Source of the DNA: Bacteroides sp.
GTDB taxonomy: Bacteria > Bacteroidota > Bacteroidia > Bacteroidales > Muribaculaceae
Length of the DNA: 49,209 nt
Assembly (NCBI GenBank): GCA_014801875.1
Contig: JAAVDJ010000026.1
Coordinates: 1 to 49,209, forward strand
Direction of reading: 5' to 3'
Part shown: piece after piece, positions 38,447 to 46,479 of the stretch
How positions within the stretch are numbered: the first letter of the stretch is position 1
Layout of the letters: each line of letters opens with the position of its first letter
Notes under the pieces: generated by a model
What the model saw: the letters and a program-made list of their open reading frames with translations, nothing else
The model's database searches: none
What the model was told of the DNA's origin: nothing
Position numbers and translations under genes: made by a program

Positions 38447-39070
38447 TTATAGAAGAAGTCTGGTTTCTTTTTCTACCGTGATAGGAGAGGAATGACCCGA
38501 GTAGAGCACTGTCTGAGGGGGAAGGGTCAGTATCTTGTGGATAATCGACTGTTCGAGTGTGTACCTGTCTCCACCGGGAAAGTTTGTCAGACCGGGACCA
38601 TGCTGATACAGCAGGTCGCCGACAAACGCTGCGTCCTCCGCTTTAGAGTAGTAAGTCACAGACCCGGGGGTGTGGCCGGGGGTATGAATCACTTTCAGAT
38701 AAAATTCAGAGTTCGCTTTGAGACGTATAATCTCTCCATCGTGCAATTCTTCGTAATGAGGCACCACTATCGGATCGCCTGAGTTTGCGCTCAGATTGAG
38801 GTAGGGATCGGTCAGATAGCGACTATCTGAAGGGTATATATAAATGGGAGCAACCAATTTTTCCCTCAATAATTCCGCAGCTCCGAAATGGTCGAAATGA
38901 CCGTGAGTCAGGAGAATCTTTTCTATGTGCCAACCGTTCCTCATAATGACTTCATATATGATGCCGGCCTGAGCACCCGGATCAATGAGGAACCCTGATT
39001 TCGTATGTTCGTCAATAAAGAAATAGGTATTCTCCAAGAACACCCCTTGCACCTGAAGTTCGCGTACCAT
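38447..39070 (-). CDS. MBL-fold metallo-hydrolase, glyoxalase II-like
   Basis: The 207-residue protein is a single metallo-beta-lactamase domain. Metal ligands are H56, H58, D60 and H61 in THGHFDHFG, H133 in TPGHTPGS, D152 in FVGDLLYQ and a final His near 193 in YSGHSSP. The short form resembles YcbL/glyoxalase II-like thioester hydrolases that act on small thioesters such as S-lactoyl-thiols. It is third in the marR-frnE-MBL run, 23 bases after the DsbA-family gene, which fits a thiol-related role, though the substrate is unknown. Confidence 0.85.
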   Translation of the reverse strand: MVRELQVQGVFLENTYFFIDEHTKSGFLIDPGAQAGIIYEVIMRNGWHIEKILLTHGHFDHFGAAELLREKLVAPIYIYPSDSRYLTDPYLNLSANSGDPIVVPHYEELHDGEIIRLKANSEFYLKVIHTPGHTPGSVTYYSKAEDAAFVGDLLYQHGPGLTNFPGGDRYTLEQSIIHKILTLPPQTVLYSGHSSPITVEKETRLLL

Positions 39071-39093
39071 AGAATTAATGATTTAAAGGTTGA

Positions 39094-39801
39094 TCAGAGA
39101 AGCTGGCAACCGTCAGGACCACATTGATGAGCACGTTCTTTCGGTTCGCTATCTTTCACTTTTTTCATTGTTCGTTCGATGGCAGATTTGAAACCATCCA
39201 GAGTCAAGGCTCCGGGAACAGCGAAATCACCGTTGAAGACAATGTAGGGGACACCCCGCACACCACGCATCATAGCCTCCCTTTCGTCAAAGCGCACTTC
39301 ATCATCATATTTGTCAGATTCGAGCACCTCTTTCACCTCATCCTCTTTCAATCCCGCTTCGAGAGCTTTATCGAGCAACACGGTATGATCCGCGAGAACA
39401 AGGTTCTCAACGAAATAGGCCTTGAAAAGAAGTTCATTCAGCCTTCCGACGGTATCGCGGTCATATTTGGCTTCAGCAAGCTTCATCAGACGGTGTGCAT
39501 CGCGGGTGTTGGAATATTGAGTGGAGGCATACTTGAAATCGATGCCGAGCTCTCGTCCAAGTGAAGAAATCTCTTCAATCTGTTCCTTTGCACCTTCAAT
39601 AGAAAGACGATACTTCTTGGCGAAGCGCTCCGGAGTGGAGGAAACGACTTCCTTTGAAGCACCCGGATCAAGCTCGAAAGCACGGTAATCGATACGAACA
39701 TCATCCTTTACACCGAGTTCTTCAATAGCTTTCTCGAGACGAGTTTCTCCGATATAGCAGTATGGACAAGCGAAGTCCGACCAAATTGTGAGAGTCATCA
39801 T
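39094..39801 (-). CDS. DsbA-family oxidoreductase, FrnE-like
   Basis: The 235-residue thioredoxin-fold protein has an inserted helical domain and no signal peptide, so it is cytosolic. The active site is C12-P-Y-C15 in SDFACPYCYIGE. GVRGVPYIVFNGDFAVPGA near residue 185 contains the cis-Pro loop. A second Cys pair in a C-X4-C arrangement (C227, C232 in CGPDGC) lies at the C-terminus. A C-X4-C second motif is known from Deinococcus FrnE, a thiol-disulfide isomerase active in oxidative stress. It lies between marR and the MBL hydrolase on the minus strand. The physiological substrate is unknown. Confidence 0.88.
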   Translation of the reverse strand: MMTLTIWSDFACPYCYIGETRLEKAIEELGVKDDVRIDYRAFELDPGASKEVVSSTPERFAKKYRLSIEGAKEQIEEISSLGRELGIDFKYASTQYSNTRDAHRLMKLAEAKYDRDTVGRLNELLFKAYFVENLVLADHTVLLDKALEAGLKEDEVKEVLESDKYDDEVRFDEREAMMRGVRGVPYIVFNGDFAVPGALTLDGFKSAIERTMKKVKDSEPKERAHQCGPDGCQLL

Positions 39802-39841
39802 TGTGTTTTTCCTTTCTTATTAAGAGTTTATATTTAAGAGT

Positions 39842-40276
39842 TTATTTGGTTTTGATTATGTTTTTAATAATGCGAGTGAATATCTCCATATCTCCGGGAG
39901 CAGTCAAGTCAATGAAAGCCTGATGTCTTTTCCGGGCCACCTCCATTATCAAAGGCTCCATTTCTCTTGACTTCTCAGTCATGTAAACTTTCAGACACTT
40001 ATGGCTCACCGGTTCAGTGGCCAAAAGTTCCTTTTTTACCAATCCAGCCACACATCGGCAGACAGCAGCTTTATCTTTACCCACCATTTCGGCAATCTCA
40101 CATTGTTGCAGTCCTTCTTTGCTGAAGACTGCCCTCAAGACGAGATATTCGCTTGTGGTGATGTCAAGCCCGGCTTCTTTCAGAGCTTCCGCGAGCTGAC
40201 TCAGAAGAATCTGATAAGCTCGGCCGATCATGCAACCTAATGCCGGATTTTCGATATATTCATTTGTGTTCTTCAT
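39842..40276 (-). CDS. MarR-family transcriptional regulator
   Basis: The 144-residue winged-helix repressor has the recognition region QCEIAEMVGKDKAAVCRCVAGLVKKELL (cut here for length; residues about 56-85) and the wing after it. C15 lies in the first helix, where OhrR-type MarR proteins carry their peroxide-sensing cysteine. That and the FrnE neighbour suggest a redox-responsive repressor, but this is inference. It is the first gene of a minus-strand operon with frnE and the MBL hydrolase. An 8-bp inverted repeat 29 bases upstream of its ATG is a good operator candidate. Confidence 0.88.
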   Translation of the reverse strand: MKNTNEYIENPALGCMIGRAYQILLSQLAEALKEAGLDITTSEYLVLRAVFSKEGLQQCEIAEMVGKDKAAVCRCVAGLVKKELLATEPVSHKCLKVYMTEKSREMEPLIMEVARKRHQAFIDLTAPGDMEIFTRIIKNIIKTK

Positions 40277-40304
40277 ACGTCAATATAACAACGACAGAAG
40301 TAAA

Positions 40305-40324
40305 ATGGTTGAGTTGTCAACCAT
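40305..40324. promoter_or_regulatory. Candidate MarR operator
   Basis: A perfect dyad atggttga-gttg-tcaaccat lies in the spacer between marR and the ZIP transporter, close to marR. Its size and symmetry fit a MarR dimer site. No clear -7 box was found beside it. Confidence 0.55.
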
Positions 40325-40405
40325 GTTATTCTTGGCAAATTCATCTCCACGAACCAAAATTCCGGAAAACAAGTTATAATTCTAAGAAAGGAATCTTTCT
40401 CATAG

Positions 40406-40465
40406 AGCCGTTAAAGTCGCTCGAAAAACAGCCGTAAAACAGACAGAAAGTTTAAATAGACGGCT
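40406..40465 (+). promoter_or_regulatory. Possible leader structure of the ZIP gene
   Basis: agccgt occurs at 40406-40411 and again at 40430-40435, and its complement acggct occurs once at 40460-40465, 21 bases before the ATG. The two left arms could compete for the single right arm. Stems are only six base pairs, so this may be chance. Confidence 0.25.
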
Positions 40466-40486
40466 TTATAATAAATCAAAATAATT

Positions 40487-41266
40487 ATGGACGGACTGAT
40501 AGTAGGGCTTGCTCTCCCGTTTATAGGAACGACCTTGGGAGCAGCTTGTGTATATTTCATAAGGGATAAGCTTCCTCAATTGCTTCAGAAGGGGCTGACA
40601 GGATTCGCGGCAGGAGTGATGGTGGCAGCTTCCATATGGTCTCTTATAATCCCCTCGATTGAAATGACAGGGAAAGAGGGGTTCATGAGTGTGCTCCCGG
40701 CTCTTGTCGGGTTTGCTTTGGGTATAGGTTTTCTGCTTATCCTTGACGAGACAGTGCCTCATCAGCATATAGATGAAAAGGAGAGCGAGGGCCCAAGGAG
40801 CAATATCTCGCGCACAAAAAAGCTTGTATTCGCCGTGACGCTTCACAACATTCCGGAAGGTATGGCGGTCGGGGTGGCGCTTGCAGCGGCACTTGACCAC
40901 AACACATATCTCCCCATGGCGGGAGCGTTGGCACTGTCCTTAGGAATAGCGATACAGAATTTTCCGGAAGGAGCCATAGTCTCCATGCCCTTGAGAGCGG
41001 CAGGAAACAGCCGTAACAAGGCATTCGGTATGGGAGTTTTAAGCGGATTGGTGGAGCCGATAGCTGCTGTGGTGACCATACTTCTCGCCTCCTTCATAAT
41101 ACCCGTCTTGCCCTATCTCTTGGCTTTTGCAGCCGGAGCGATGATGTATGTTGTGGTTGAGGAATTGATACCGGAGACCCAGGAAGGGACACATTCAAAT
41201 TGGGGCACAATCGGCTTTGCCGTCGGCTTCATGTTGATGATGGTGCTGGATGTGGTCTTAGGATAG
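40487..41266 (+). CDS. ZIP-family metal transporter
   Basis: ZIP proteins import zinc or other divalent metals across the inner membrane. The 259-residue protein has about eight membrane spans. The metal-path motifs are HNIPEGMAVGVALA in the fourth core span and NFPEGAIVSMPL in the fifth. A His-containing cytosolic loop (DETVPHQHIDEKE, residues about 85-97) is typical. It is transcribed divergently from marR and ends near a terminator shared with pheS. Metal specificity cannot be read from the sequence. Confidence 0.92.
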   Translation: MDGLIVGLALPFIGTTLGAACVYFIRDKLPQLLQKGLTGFAAGVMVAASIWSLIIPSIEMTGKEGFMSVLPALVGFALGIGFLLILDETVPHQHIDEKESEGPRSNISRTKKLVFAVTLHNIPEGMAVGVALAAALDHNTYLPMAGALALSLGIAIQNFPEGAIVSMPLRAAGNSRNKAFGMGVLSGLVEPIAAVVTILLASFIIPVLPYLLAFAAGAMMYVVVEELIPETQEGTHSNWGTIGFAVGFMLMMVLDVVLG

Positions 41267-41312
41267 ACTCCTTAATATCCTTTGAAAATATCCTTTGAAA
41301 ATTTTTAGAAAC

Positions 41313-41353
41313 AAAAAGAAACCCCATCGGGAATTAAGTCCCGGTGGGGTTTC
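41313..41353 (-). terminator. Terminator of pheS
   Basis: A 15-bp stem with one G-T pair (gaaaccccatcggga / tcccggtggggtttc) and a 6-base loop at 41318-41353 is followed on the minus strand by TTTTT (complement of 41313-41317). It may also stop transcripts from the convergent ZIP gene. Confidence 0.85.
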
Positions 41354-41389
41354 GACATATAGCTATAGATATTTCGAAAGAGCAAGATA

Positions 41390-42415
41390 TCAGCGCGCCG
41401 ACTCGAATTCAGCGAGGAAACGGACATCGTTTTCGCTGAACATACGGAGGTCTTTGACGCGGTATTTGAGGTTGGTGATACGTTCCACCCCCATGCCGAA
41501 TGCGTAGCCGGTGTAGACATCCGGATCGATTCCGCAAGCTTTGAGCACATTCGGGTCGACCATGCCACACCCGAGAATTTCCACCCAGCCGGTTCCTTTG
41601 CAGAAGGCACACCCTTTACCCCCACATATGTTGCAAGAAATGTCCATCTCGGCGGAGGGTTCGGTGAAGGGGAAATATGAGGGACGAAGACGGATTTTTG
41701 TCTCCGGGCCGAACATTTCGCGGGCAAAGTTAAGGAGCACCTGCTTCAGATCGGCAAAAGATACGTTTTTATCAATGTAAAGCCCCTCAACCTGATGGAA
41801 GAAGCAGTGGGCACGGGCAGAGATTGCTTCATTGCGGTAGACACGACCCGGACATACAATTCGAATCGGGGGCTGAGTCTTCTCCATGACGCGCGTCTGC
41901 ACGGAGGAGGTATGTGTGCGCAGAAGGACATCCACCGGGGTACGGGTGACGAAGAAAGTGTCCTGCATATCGCGTGCGGGATGGTCTTTTGGGAAGTTGA
42001 GGGAAGAGAAGACATGCCAGTCATCTTCAATTTCCGGTCCTTCGGCAATTGTGAATCCCATTCCGGCGAATATATCTATTATATCGTTCTTGACGATAGA
42101 TAGAGGGTGGCGAGCGCCGGTGGGAAGAGGTGTTGCCGTGCGGGTGAGGTCTATGTTTGCTGCCTCATTGTCAGCACCGGAAGCAAGTTGCTCCTTGAGG
42201 GCATTGATACGGTCAGTGACGAAAGACTTGAGTTCATTTAGTTTCTGACCCATCTCACGTTTCTGATCGGCAGGGATATTTCTGAAGTCAGCCATAAGGG
42301 CCGATACTTCACCCTTCTTGCTGAGATATTTTATACGCAGCTCTTCGACGGCCTCAGCAGTGGCGGCTGTGGCAGCTTCGAGATTCTGTCTGATTTGGTT
42401 GATTTTATTTAACAT
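41390..42415 (-). CDS. pheS: Phenylalanyl-tRNA synthetase alpha subunit
   Basis: PheS is the catalytic subunit of the alpha2beta2 enzyme that charges tRNA-Phe. I start at the ATG at 42415 (MLNKINQIRQNLEAA), giving 341 residues; an in-frame ATG 18 codons upstream has no family support. It has the N-terminal coiled coil, motif 2 (CPGRVYRNEAISARAHCFFHQ) and motif 3 (GYAFGMGVERI). A Cys-rich insert CNICGGKGCAFCKGTGW precedes motif 3; this type of insert occurs in many PheS proteins. pheT is not in this window. A -7 box lies about 65 bases upstream. Confidence 0.96.
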   Translation of the reverse strand: MLNKINQIRQNLEAATAATAEAVEELRIKYLSKKGEVSALMADFRNIPADQKREMGQKLNELKSFVTDRINALKEQLASGADNEAANIDLTRTATPLPTGARHPLSIVKNDIIDIFAGMGFTIAEGPEIEDDWHVFSSLNFPKDHPARDMQDTFFVTRTPVDVLLRTHTSSVQTRVMEKTQPPIRIVCPGRVYRNEAISARAHCFFHQVEGLYIDKNVSFADLKQVLLNFAREMFGPETKIRLRPSYFPFTEPSAEMDISCNICGGKGCAFCKGTGWVEILGCGMVDPNVLKACGIDPDVYTGYAFGMGVERITNLKYRVKDLRMFSENDVRFLAEFESAR

Positions 42416-42476
42416 CTGAGTATTGTTGTAATCAAACTGGAAGATGCGAGCGGGAAGACACCGACGCAATCGGATG

Positions 42477-42484
42477 CAAAATTA
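42477..42484 (-). promoter_or_regulatory. Candidate -7 box of pheS
   Basis: On the minus strand this reads TAatTTTG, a match to the Bacteroidota -7 consensus, 62 bases upstream of the ATG. No -33 TTTG was seen at the expected distance. Confidence 0.45.
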
Positions 42485-42596
42485 CTAAAAAAATCGCTAA
42501 ACTCTTATATCATTTTAATGTTTGATAAAGTTATATTATAAAAAGAGCTTATTTCAGGCTCGGCAAGAGAGTAAAAATCTAAAATTATCAGGAAAT

Positions 42597-43316
42597 ATGG
42601 AGAAAAAAAGTTTTTTTGGAGCGCCAATCATATGTGCTTTTCTGATTGCTTTGGGCCTATTTATGCTCGGGAAGCAGATAAAGAACGGATTGAACAGTTT
42701 TTCAGACAATGCGAGGGTTGTGACAGTCCGGGGACTTTCGGAGCGAGAGGTGAAGGCGAATAAGGTGACTTGGCCGATAGTTAGCAAGGAGGTAGGAAAT
42801 GATCTGCCGACAATCTATGCGAGCATCGAGCGGAAGAATGCCGCAATCCTTAAATTTTTGAAAAATAACGGTATTTCGGATAATGAGATTTCAGTGAACG
42901 CTCCCTCCGTGCTTGATCTTCAGGCAGACCGATATTCCAACACCAATATCCCCTACCGGTATAATGTCACTAATGTAGTTGTCGTGACTTCATCTCAGAT
43001 AGACAAGGTCAACGAACTTATCGAGCGCCAGACGGAGCTGCTTAAAGAGGGGATAGCAATAGTGGCGGGAGATTATCAGTATCAGACACGCTACGAATAT
43101 ACCGACCTCAATTCCATCAAACCGGAGATGATAGCCGACGCGACTAAGAATGCCCGCGAGGCCGCCAATAAGTTTGCTGAAGATTCGCAGAGCAAGTTGG
43201 GAAAGATCAAGAGCGCCACTCAAGGTCAGTTCTCAATCGAAGACCGCGACCAATACACACCCTATATCAAGCAGGTAAGAGTGGTTTCGACAATTGTATT
43301 CTTCCTTAAAGACTGA
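42597..43316 (+). CDS. SIMPL-domain (DUF541) membrane-anchored protein
   Basis: The 239-residue protein has an N-terminal membrane anchor (FFGAPIICAFLIALGLFML, residues about 6-25) and a periplasmic SIMPL domain: VVTVRGLSEREVKANKVTW, then NVTNVVVVTSSQIDKVNELI and the C-terminal VRVVSTIVFFLKD. I start at the ATG at 42597; a frame opening 25 codons earlier has no support. SIMPL proteins of other bacteria (BP26, YggE) form ring-shaped oligomers and are linked to stress tolerance, but the function is poorly known. It is monocistronic with its own terminator. Confidence 0.85.
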   Translation: MEKKSFFGAPIICAFLIALGLFMLGKQIKNGLNSFSDNARVVTVRGLSEREVKANKVTWPIVSKEVGNDLPTIYASIERKNAAILKFLKNNGISDNEISVNAPSVLDLQADRYSNTNIPYRYNVTNVVVVTSSQIDKVNELIERQTELLKEGIAIVAGDYQYQTRYEYTDLNSIKPEMIADATKNAREAANKFAEDSQSKLGKIKSATQGQFSIEDRDQYTPYIKQVRVVSTIVFFLKD

Positions 43317-43334
43317 ATCAAAGGGTTATAAAAG

Positions 43335-43375
43335 AAAGTCCGGAGACCGGTTAAATTCGGATTTCCGGGCTTTTA
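43335..43375 (+). terminator. Terminator of the SIMPL-domain gene
   Basis: A 9-bp outer stem with one G-T pair (aaagtccgg / ccgggcttt) encloses a loop with further partial pairing and runs into ttttactg, about 20 bases after the stop codon. Confidence 0.65.
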
Positions 43376-43395
43376 CTGTATAAAATAATATCATC

Positions 43396-44049
43396 ATGAC
43401 AATAAAGGAAAGATATGCGGGAGTAATATCCTGGTTTTCCGAGAATATGCCTTCACCGGAGACTGAGTTGAGATATGATTCTCCGTTTCATCTGTTGCTT
43501 GCCGTCATCCTCTCGGCGCAATGCACGGACAAGCGAGTCAACATAGTGACTCCCCCTCTGTTTGACGCCTATCCTGACCCGGATTCATTGGCAGCGGCAA
43601 CGGAAGAGGAGGTTTTCCCTTTCATCAAGAGTGTCACCTTCCCCAACAACAAGACACGCCATCTGATACGCGCAGCCAAAGTGTTGGTTGAGGAATTCGG
43701 AGGAGAGATGCCCTCCGACATAGACAATCTGATGAAATTGCCCGGAGTAGGGCGAAAGACAGCCAACGTTATGCTGGCCGTAGTCTGGGATAAGGCGGCT
43801 ATGGCCGTAGACACCCACGTTTTCAGGGTGAGCAACAGGATAGGGTTGACCAACAATTCCAAGACACCCCTTCAGACGGAGAAGACGCTTATCAAGCATA
43901 TTCCGGCAGATATTATCCCGAAGGCCCATCATTGGCTAATCCTTCACGGGCGATATGTCTGCAAGGCTCGCAAGCCGGAATGTGAAGTCTGCGGCATAAC
44001 CAGGTGGTGTAAGAAGTATGCCTCCGACAATCGAAAAAAGGAATCGTAG
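43396..44049 (+). CDS. nth: Endonuclease III
   Basis: Endonuclease III removes oxidised pyrimidines from DNA and nicks the abasic site. The 217-residue protein has the helix-hairpin-helix LPGVGRKTANVM with catalytic K121 and D139 (AVDTHVFRV). The 4Fe-4S cluster cysteines are C189, C196, C199 and C205, in the standard C-X6-C-X2-C-X5-C spacing. It lies between a SIMPL-domain gene and ahpCF; the closeness to peroxide-defence genes may be coincidental. No clear terminator was found after it. Confidence 0.96.
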   Translation: MTIKERYAGVISWFSENMPSPETELRYDSPFHLLLAVILSAQCTDKRVNIVTPPLFDAYPDPDSLAAATEEEVFPFIKSVTFPNNKTRHLIRAAKVLVEEFGGEMPSDIDNLMKLPGVGRKTANVMLAVVWDKAAMAVDTHVFRVSNRIGLTNNSKTPLQTEKTLIKHIPADIIPKAHHWLILHGRYVCKARKPECEVCGITRWCKKYASDNRKKES

Positions 44050-44194
44050 TGCAGTTTACCATCATTAACTGTCTGTTTGCATATTTTAAGGGAAATAAGA
44101 GGAACCATCGTGGTCTTGAGAATGTTCTATATATAGAAAAGGGAACAGATGGATTCTGAAAAATCAAATAAATAAACAAACAATTAATTATACT

Positions 44195-44761
44195 ATGCAG
44201 ACAATCATCAACACACACATTCCTGAGTTTTCAGTTCAGGCTTTCCACGACGGAAAGTTTGAGACAGTGACAGACAAAGACGTTCTTGGCAAATGGGCAG
44301 TATTTTTCTTCTATCCCGCCGACTTCACATTTGTATGTCCTACAGAGCTTGTGGATCTCGCTGAGAAATATGACAAGCTGAAAGCAATGGGTGTGGAGGT
44401 TTATTCAGTAAGTACAGATTCACATTTCGTGCATAAAGCATGGCATGATACATCCGATAGTATCAAGCAGATCAATTACCCCATGCTTGCCGACCCGACA
44501 GGACTTCTTTCAAGAGCCTTCGGAGTTATGGATGAGGCAAGCGGCATGGCTTACCGTGGCACATTCGTCTCTGATCCGGAAGGAATCATCAAGCTTGTGG
44601 AAATCCAGGACAACAGTATCGGTCGTAACGCCGACGAGTTGCTCCGCAAGGTAGAGGCAGCTCAATTCGTGGCAGCGCATCCCGGTGAGGTTTGTCCTGC
44701 CAAATGGAAAGAAGGGGGAGCTACCCTCAAGCCGAGCATCGACCTTGTAGGTAAGATTTAA
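44195..44761 (+). CDS. ahpC: Alkyl hydroperoxide reductase subunit C
   Basis: AhpC is a typical 2-Cys peroxiredoxin that reduces H2O2 and organic hydroperoxides. The 188-residue protein has the peroxidatic C48 in FYPADFTFVCPTEL and the resolving C167 in HPGEVCPAKWKEG. It is 40 bases upstream of ahpF, its reductase, and the two are almost certainly one operon. In Bacteroides this operon is under OxyR control; no oxyR is in the window and I could not identify a site in the 145-base upstream region. Confidence 0.97.
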   Translation: MQTIINTHIPEFSVQAFHDGKFETVTDKDVLGKWAVFFFYPADFTFVCPTELVDLAEKYDKLKAMGVEVYSVSTDSHFVHKAWHDTSDSIKQINYPMLADPTGLLSRAFGVMDEASGMAYRGTFVSDPEGIIKLVEIQDNSIGRNADELLRKVEAAQFVAAHPGEVCPAKWKEGGATLKPSIDLVGKI

Positions 44762-44801
44762 GAGAATGGAATAATGTATTATAACCCGGAAATTGAAAGA
44801 T

Positions 44802-46376
44802 ATGCTTGAGCAAGATATATTGAATCAACTCAAGACCATCTTCTCATCGTTAGAGACTTCGATTGCTTTGGTAGTGACCGGAGTCTCTTCTCGTAAGGAG
44901 ACAGAGGAGATGCTTGAATTTGCAAAGGATTTTGCATCGACTTCCGATGCATTGACGGCAGAAAGTGTCGACGAGCCCACGGAGCAAGGTGCTCCGGTGC
45001 TTCAGATTTGGCGTGATGGGAAACCGACGGGAGTAGCCTTCTGCGGAATACCTAACGGCCACGAGTTCACATCGCTGATTTTGGCAGTGCTTAATGCAGC
45101 CGGATTGGGGAAAAATCTCCCGGACGAAGGGTTACGCCGCAGGATAGAAAACCTTGAGGGACCGGCCGAGATTTTCACATTCGTATCGTTGACGTGTACG
45201 AATTGTCCGGATGTCGTGCAGGCCTTGAACATCATCGCTTTGCTGAACCCGAGATTCACAAATATGATGGTAGACGGCGGGGTAGTGCCTCAGATGGTGA
45301 AGGATTACAACATCCAATCAGTGCCAACTGTATATGCGAACGGTCAGTTGATTTCAGTTGGACGCACCGACCTCGGAGAATTGGTAGGAAAATTGGAGGC
45401 TGCATTCGGATCGTCGCCTAATCCTGTGGAGGATGACCAAAGCCCGATAGGGTTTGATGCCATAGTAGCCGGAGGAGGTCCGGCTGGGGCGGCTGCGGCC
45501 ATCTATCTTGCCCGTAAGGGTCTTCATACTGCAGTAATAGCAGGAAGGATAGGGGGACAGGTGTCAGACACGTCCGCTATCGAAAACCTTATTTCGGTGC
45601 CTTTGACGCAGGGACCTCAACTTGCGTCAGACATACGGAAACATCTTCAGGAATATGACATCACTATTCTTGACAACCGCAAGATTTCAGCGGTTGATTT
45701 GAGTGGATTCCCGAAGAAAGTCAGCGTAGAGGGTGGAGAGACGTTTGAGGCTCCCGCCGTAGTGATAGCCACGGGAGCTTCCTGGCGCCGTCTGAATGTG
45801 CCGGGAGAGGAGCAGTATGTCGGACATGGAGTGGCGTTTTGCACACATTGCGATGCCCCATTCTTCGCAGGTAAGGATGTGGCCGTTGTAGGAGGCGGTA
45901 ATTCCGGTATTGAAGCTGCCATAGATCTTGCTGCCATATGCAATCACGTCGATGTCTTTGAATTTCTTGATGAACTGAAGGCGGATGAGGTGCTTCGTGA
46001 TAAGTTGGCCACCTTCAAGAATGTCGACGTGCATCTTATGTCGTCATTGACCGAGGTCGTAGGTGACGGCACCGGAGTGACCGGTGTCAAAGTCAAAGAC
46101 CGTAAGACCGACGAGGTGAAGGATTATCCCGTGCAAGGTGTTTTCGTGCAGATCGGTCTTACTCCTAACAGTGCTCCTTTCAAGGATGAGGTTCCCGTAA
46201 ACAGTCGCGGAGAGATAATCACCGATGGGGTAGGAAAGACCTCCGTGAAGGGTGTATATGCGGCCGGCGATGTTACAGATGTGCCGTATAAGCAGATAGT
46301 CATTGCGATGGGAGAGGGAGCGAAAGCAGCTCTCTCGCTCGTAGACGACAGGATGCGCGGAGAGATTCCAAGTTGA
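44802..46376 (+). CDS. ahpF: Alkyl hydroperoxide reductase subunit F
   Basis: AhpF transfers electrons from NADH through FAD to AhpC. The 524-residue protein starts at the ATG at 44802; a TTG three codons earlier is a weaker choice. The N-terminal double thioredoxin-fold domain has the C132-T-N-C135 centre (FVSLTCTNCPDVV). The FAD domain begins FDAIVAGGGPAGAAAAIYLA near residue 214. The thioredoxin-reductase-type redox centre is FCTHCDAPFF, and the NADH-binding GGGNSGIEAAIDL follows. The C-terminal GVYAAGDVTDVPYKQIVIAM completes FAD binding. A strong terminator follows. Confidence 0.97.
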   Translation: MLEQDILNQLKTIFSSLETSIALVVTGVSSRKETEEMLEFAKDFASTSDALTAESVDEPTEQGAPVLQIWRDGKPTGVAFCGIPNGHEFTSLILAVLNAAGLGKNLPDEGLRRRIENLEGPAEIFTFVSLTCTNCPDVVQALNIIALLNPRFTNMMVDGGVVPQMVKDYNIQSVPTVYANGQLISVGRTDLGELVGKLEAAFGSSPNPVEDDQSPIGFDAIVAGGGPAGAAAAIYLARKGLHTAVIAGRIGGQVSDTSAIENLISVPLTQGPQLASDIRKHLQEYDITILDNRKISAVDLSGFPKKVSVEGGETFEAPAVVIATGASWRRLNVPGEEQYVGHGVAFCTHCDAPFFAGKDVAVVGGGNSGIEAAIDLAAICNHVDVFEFLDELKADEVLRDKLATFKNVDVHLMSSLTEVVGDGTGVTGVKVKDRKTDEVKDYPVQGVFVQIGLTPNSAPFKDEVPVNSRGEIITDGVGKTSVKGVYAAGDVTDVPYKQIVIAMGEGAKAALSLVDDRMRGEIPS

Positions 46377-46401
46377 GTATTGAAATAAATTGAAATTATG
46401 A

Positions 46402-46440
46402 AATATGGCGTGTGCTGAATTGCATACGCCATATTTTTTT
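46402..46440 (+). terminator. Terminator of ahpCF
   Basis: A 14-bp stem with one G-T pair (aatatggcgtgtgc / gcatacgccatatt) and a 6-base loop runs directly into a T-run ending at 46440. Confidence 0.92.
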
Positions 46441-46479
46441 GTTAAATTCGCAAAGTATAATTGCCGAAAAATAAAAGAT

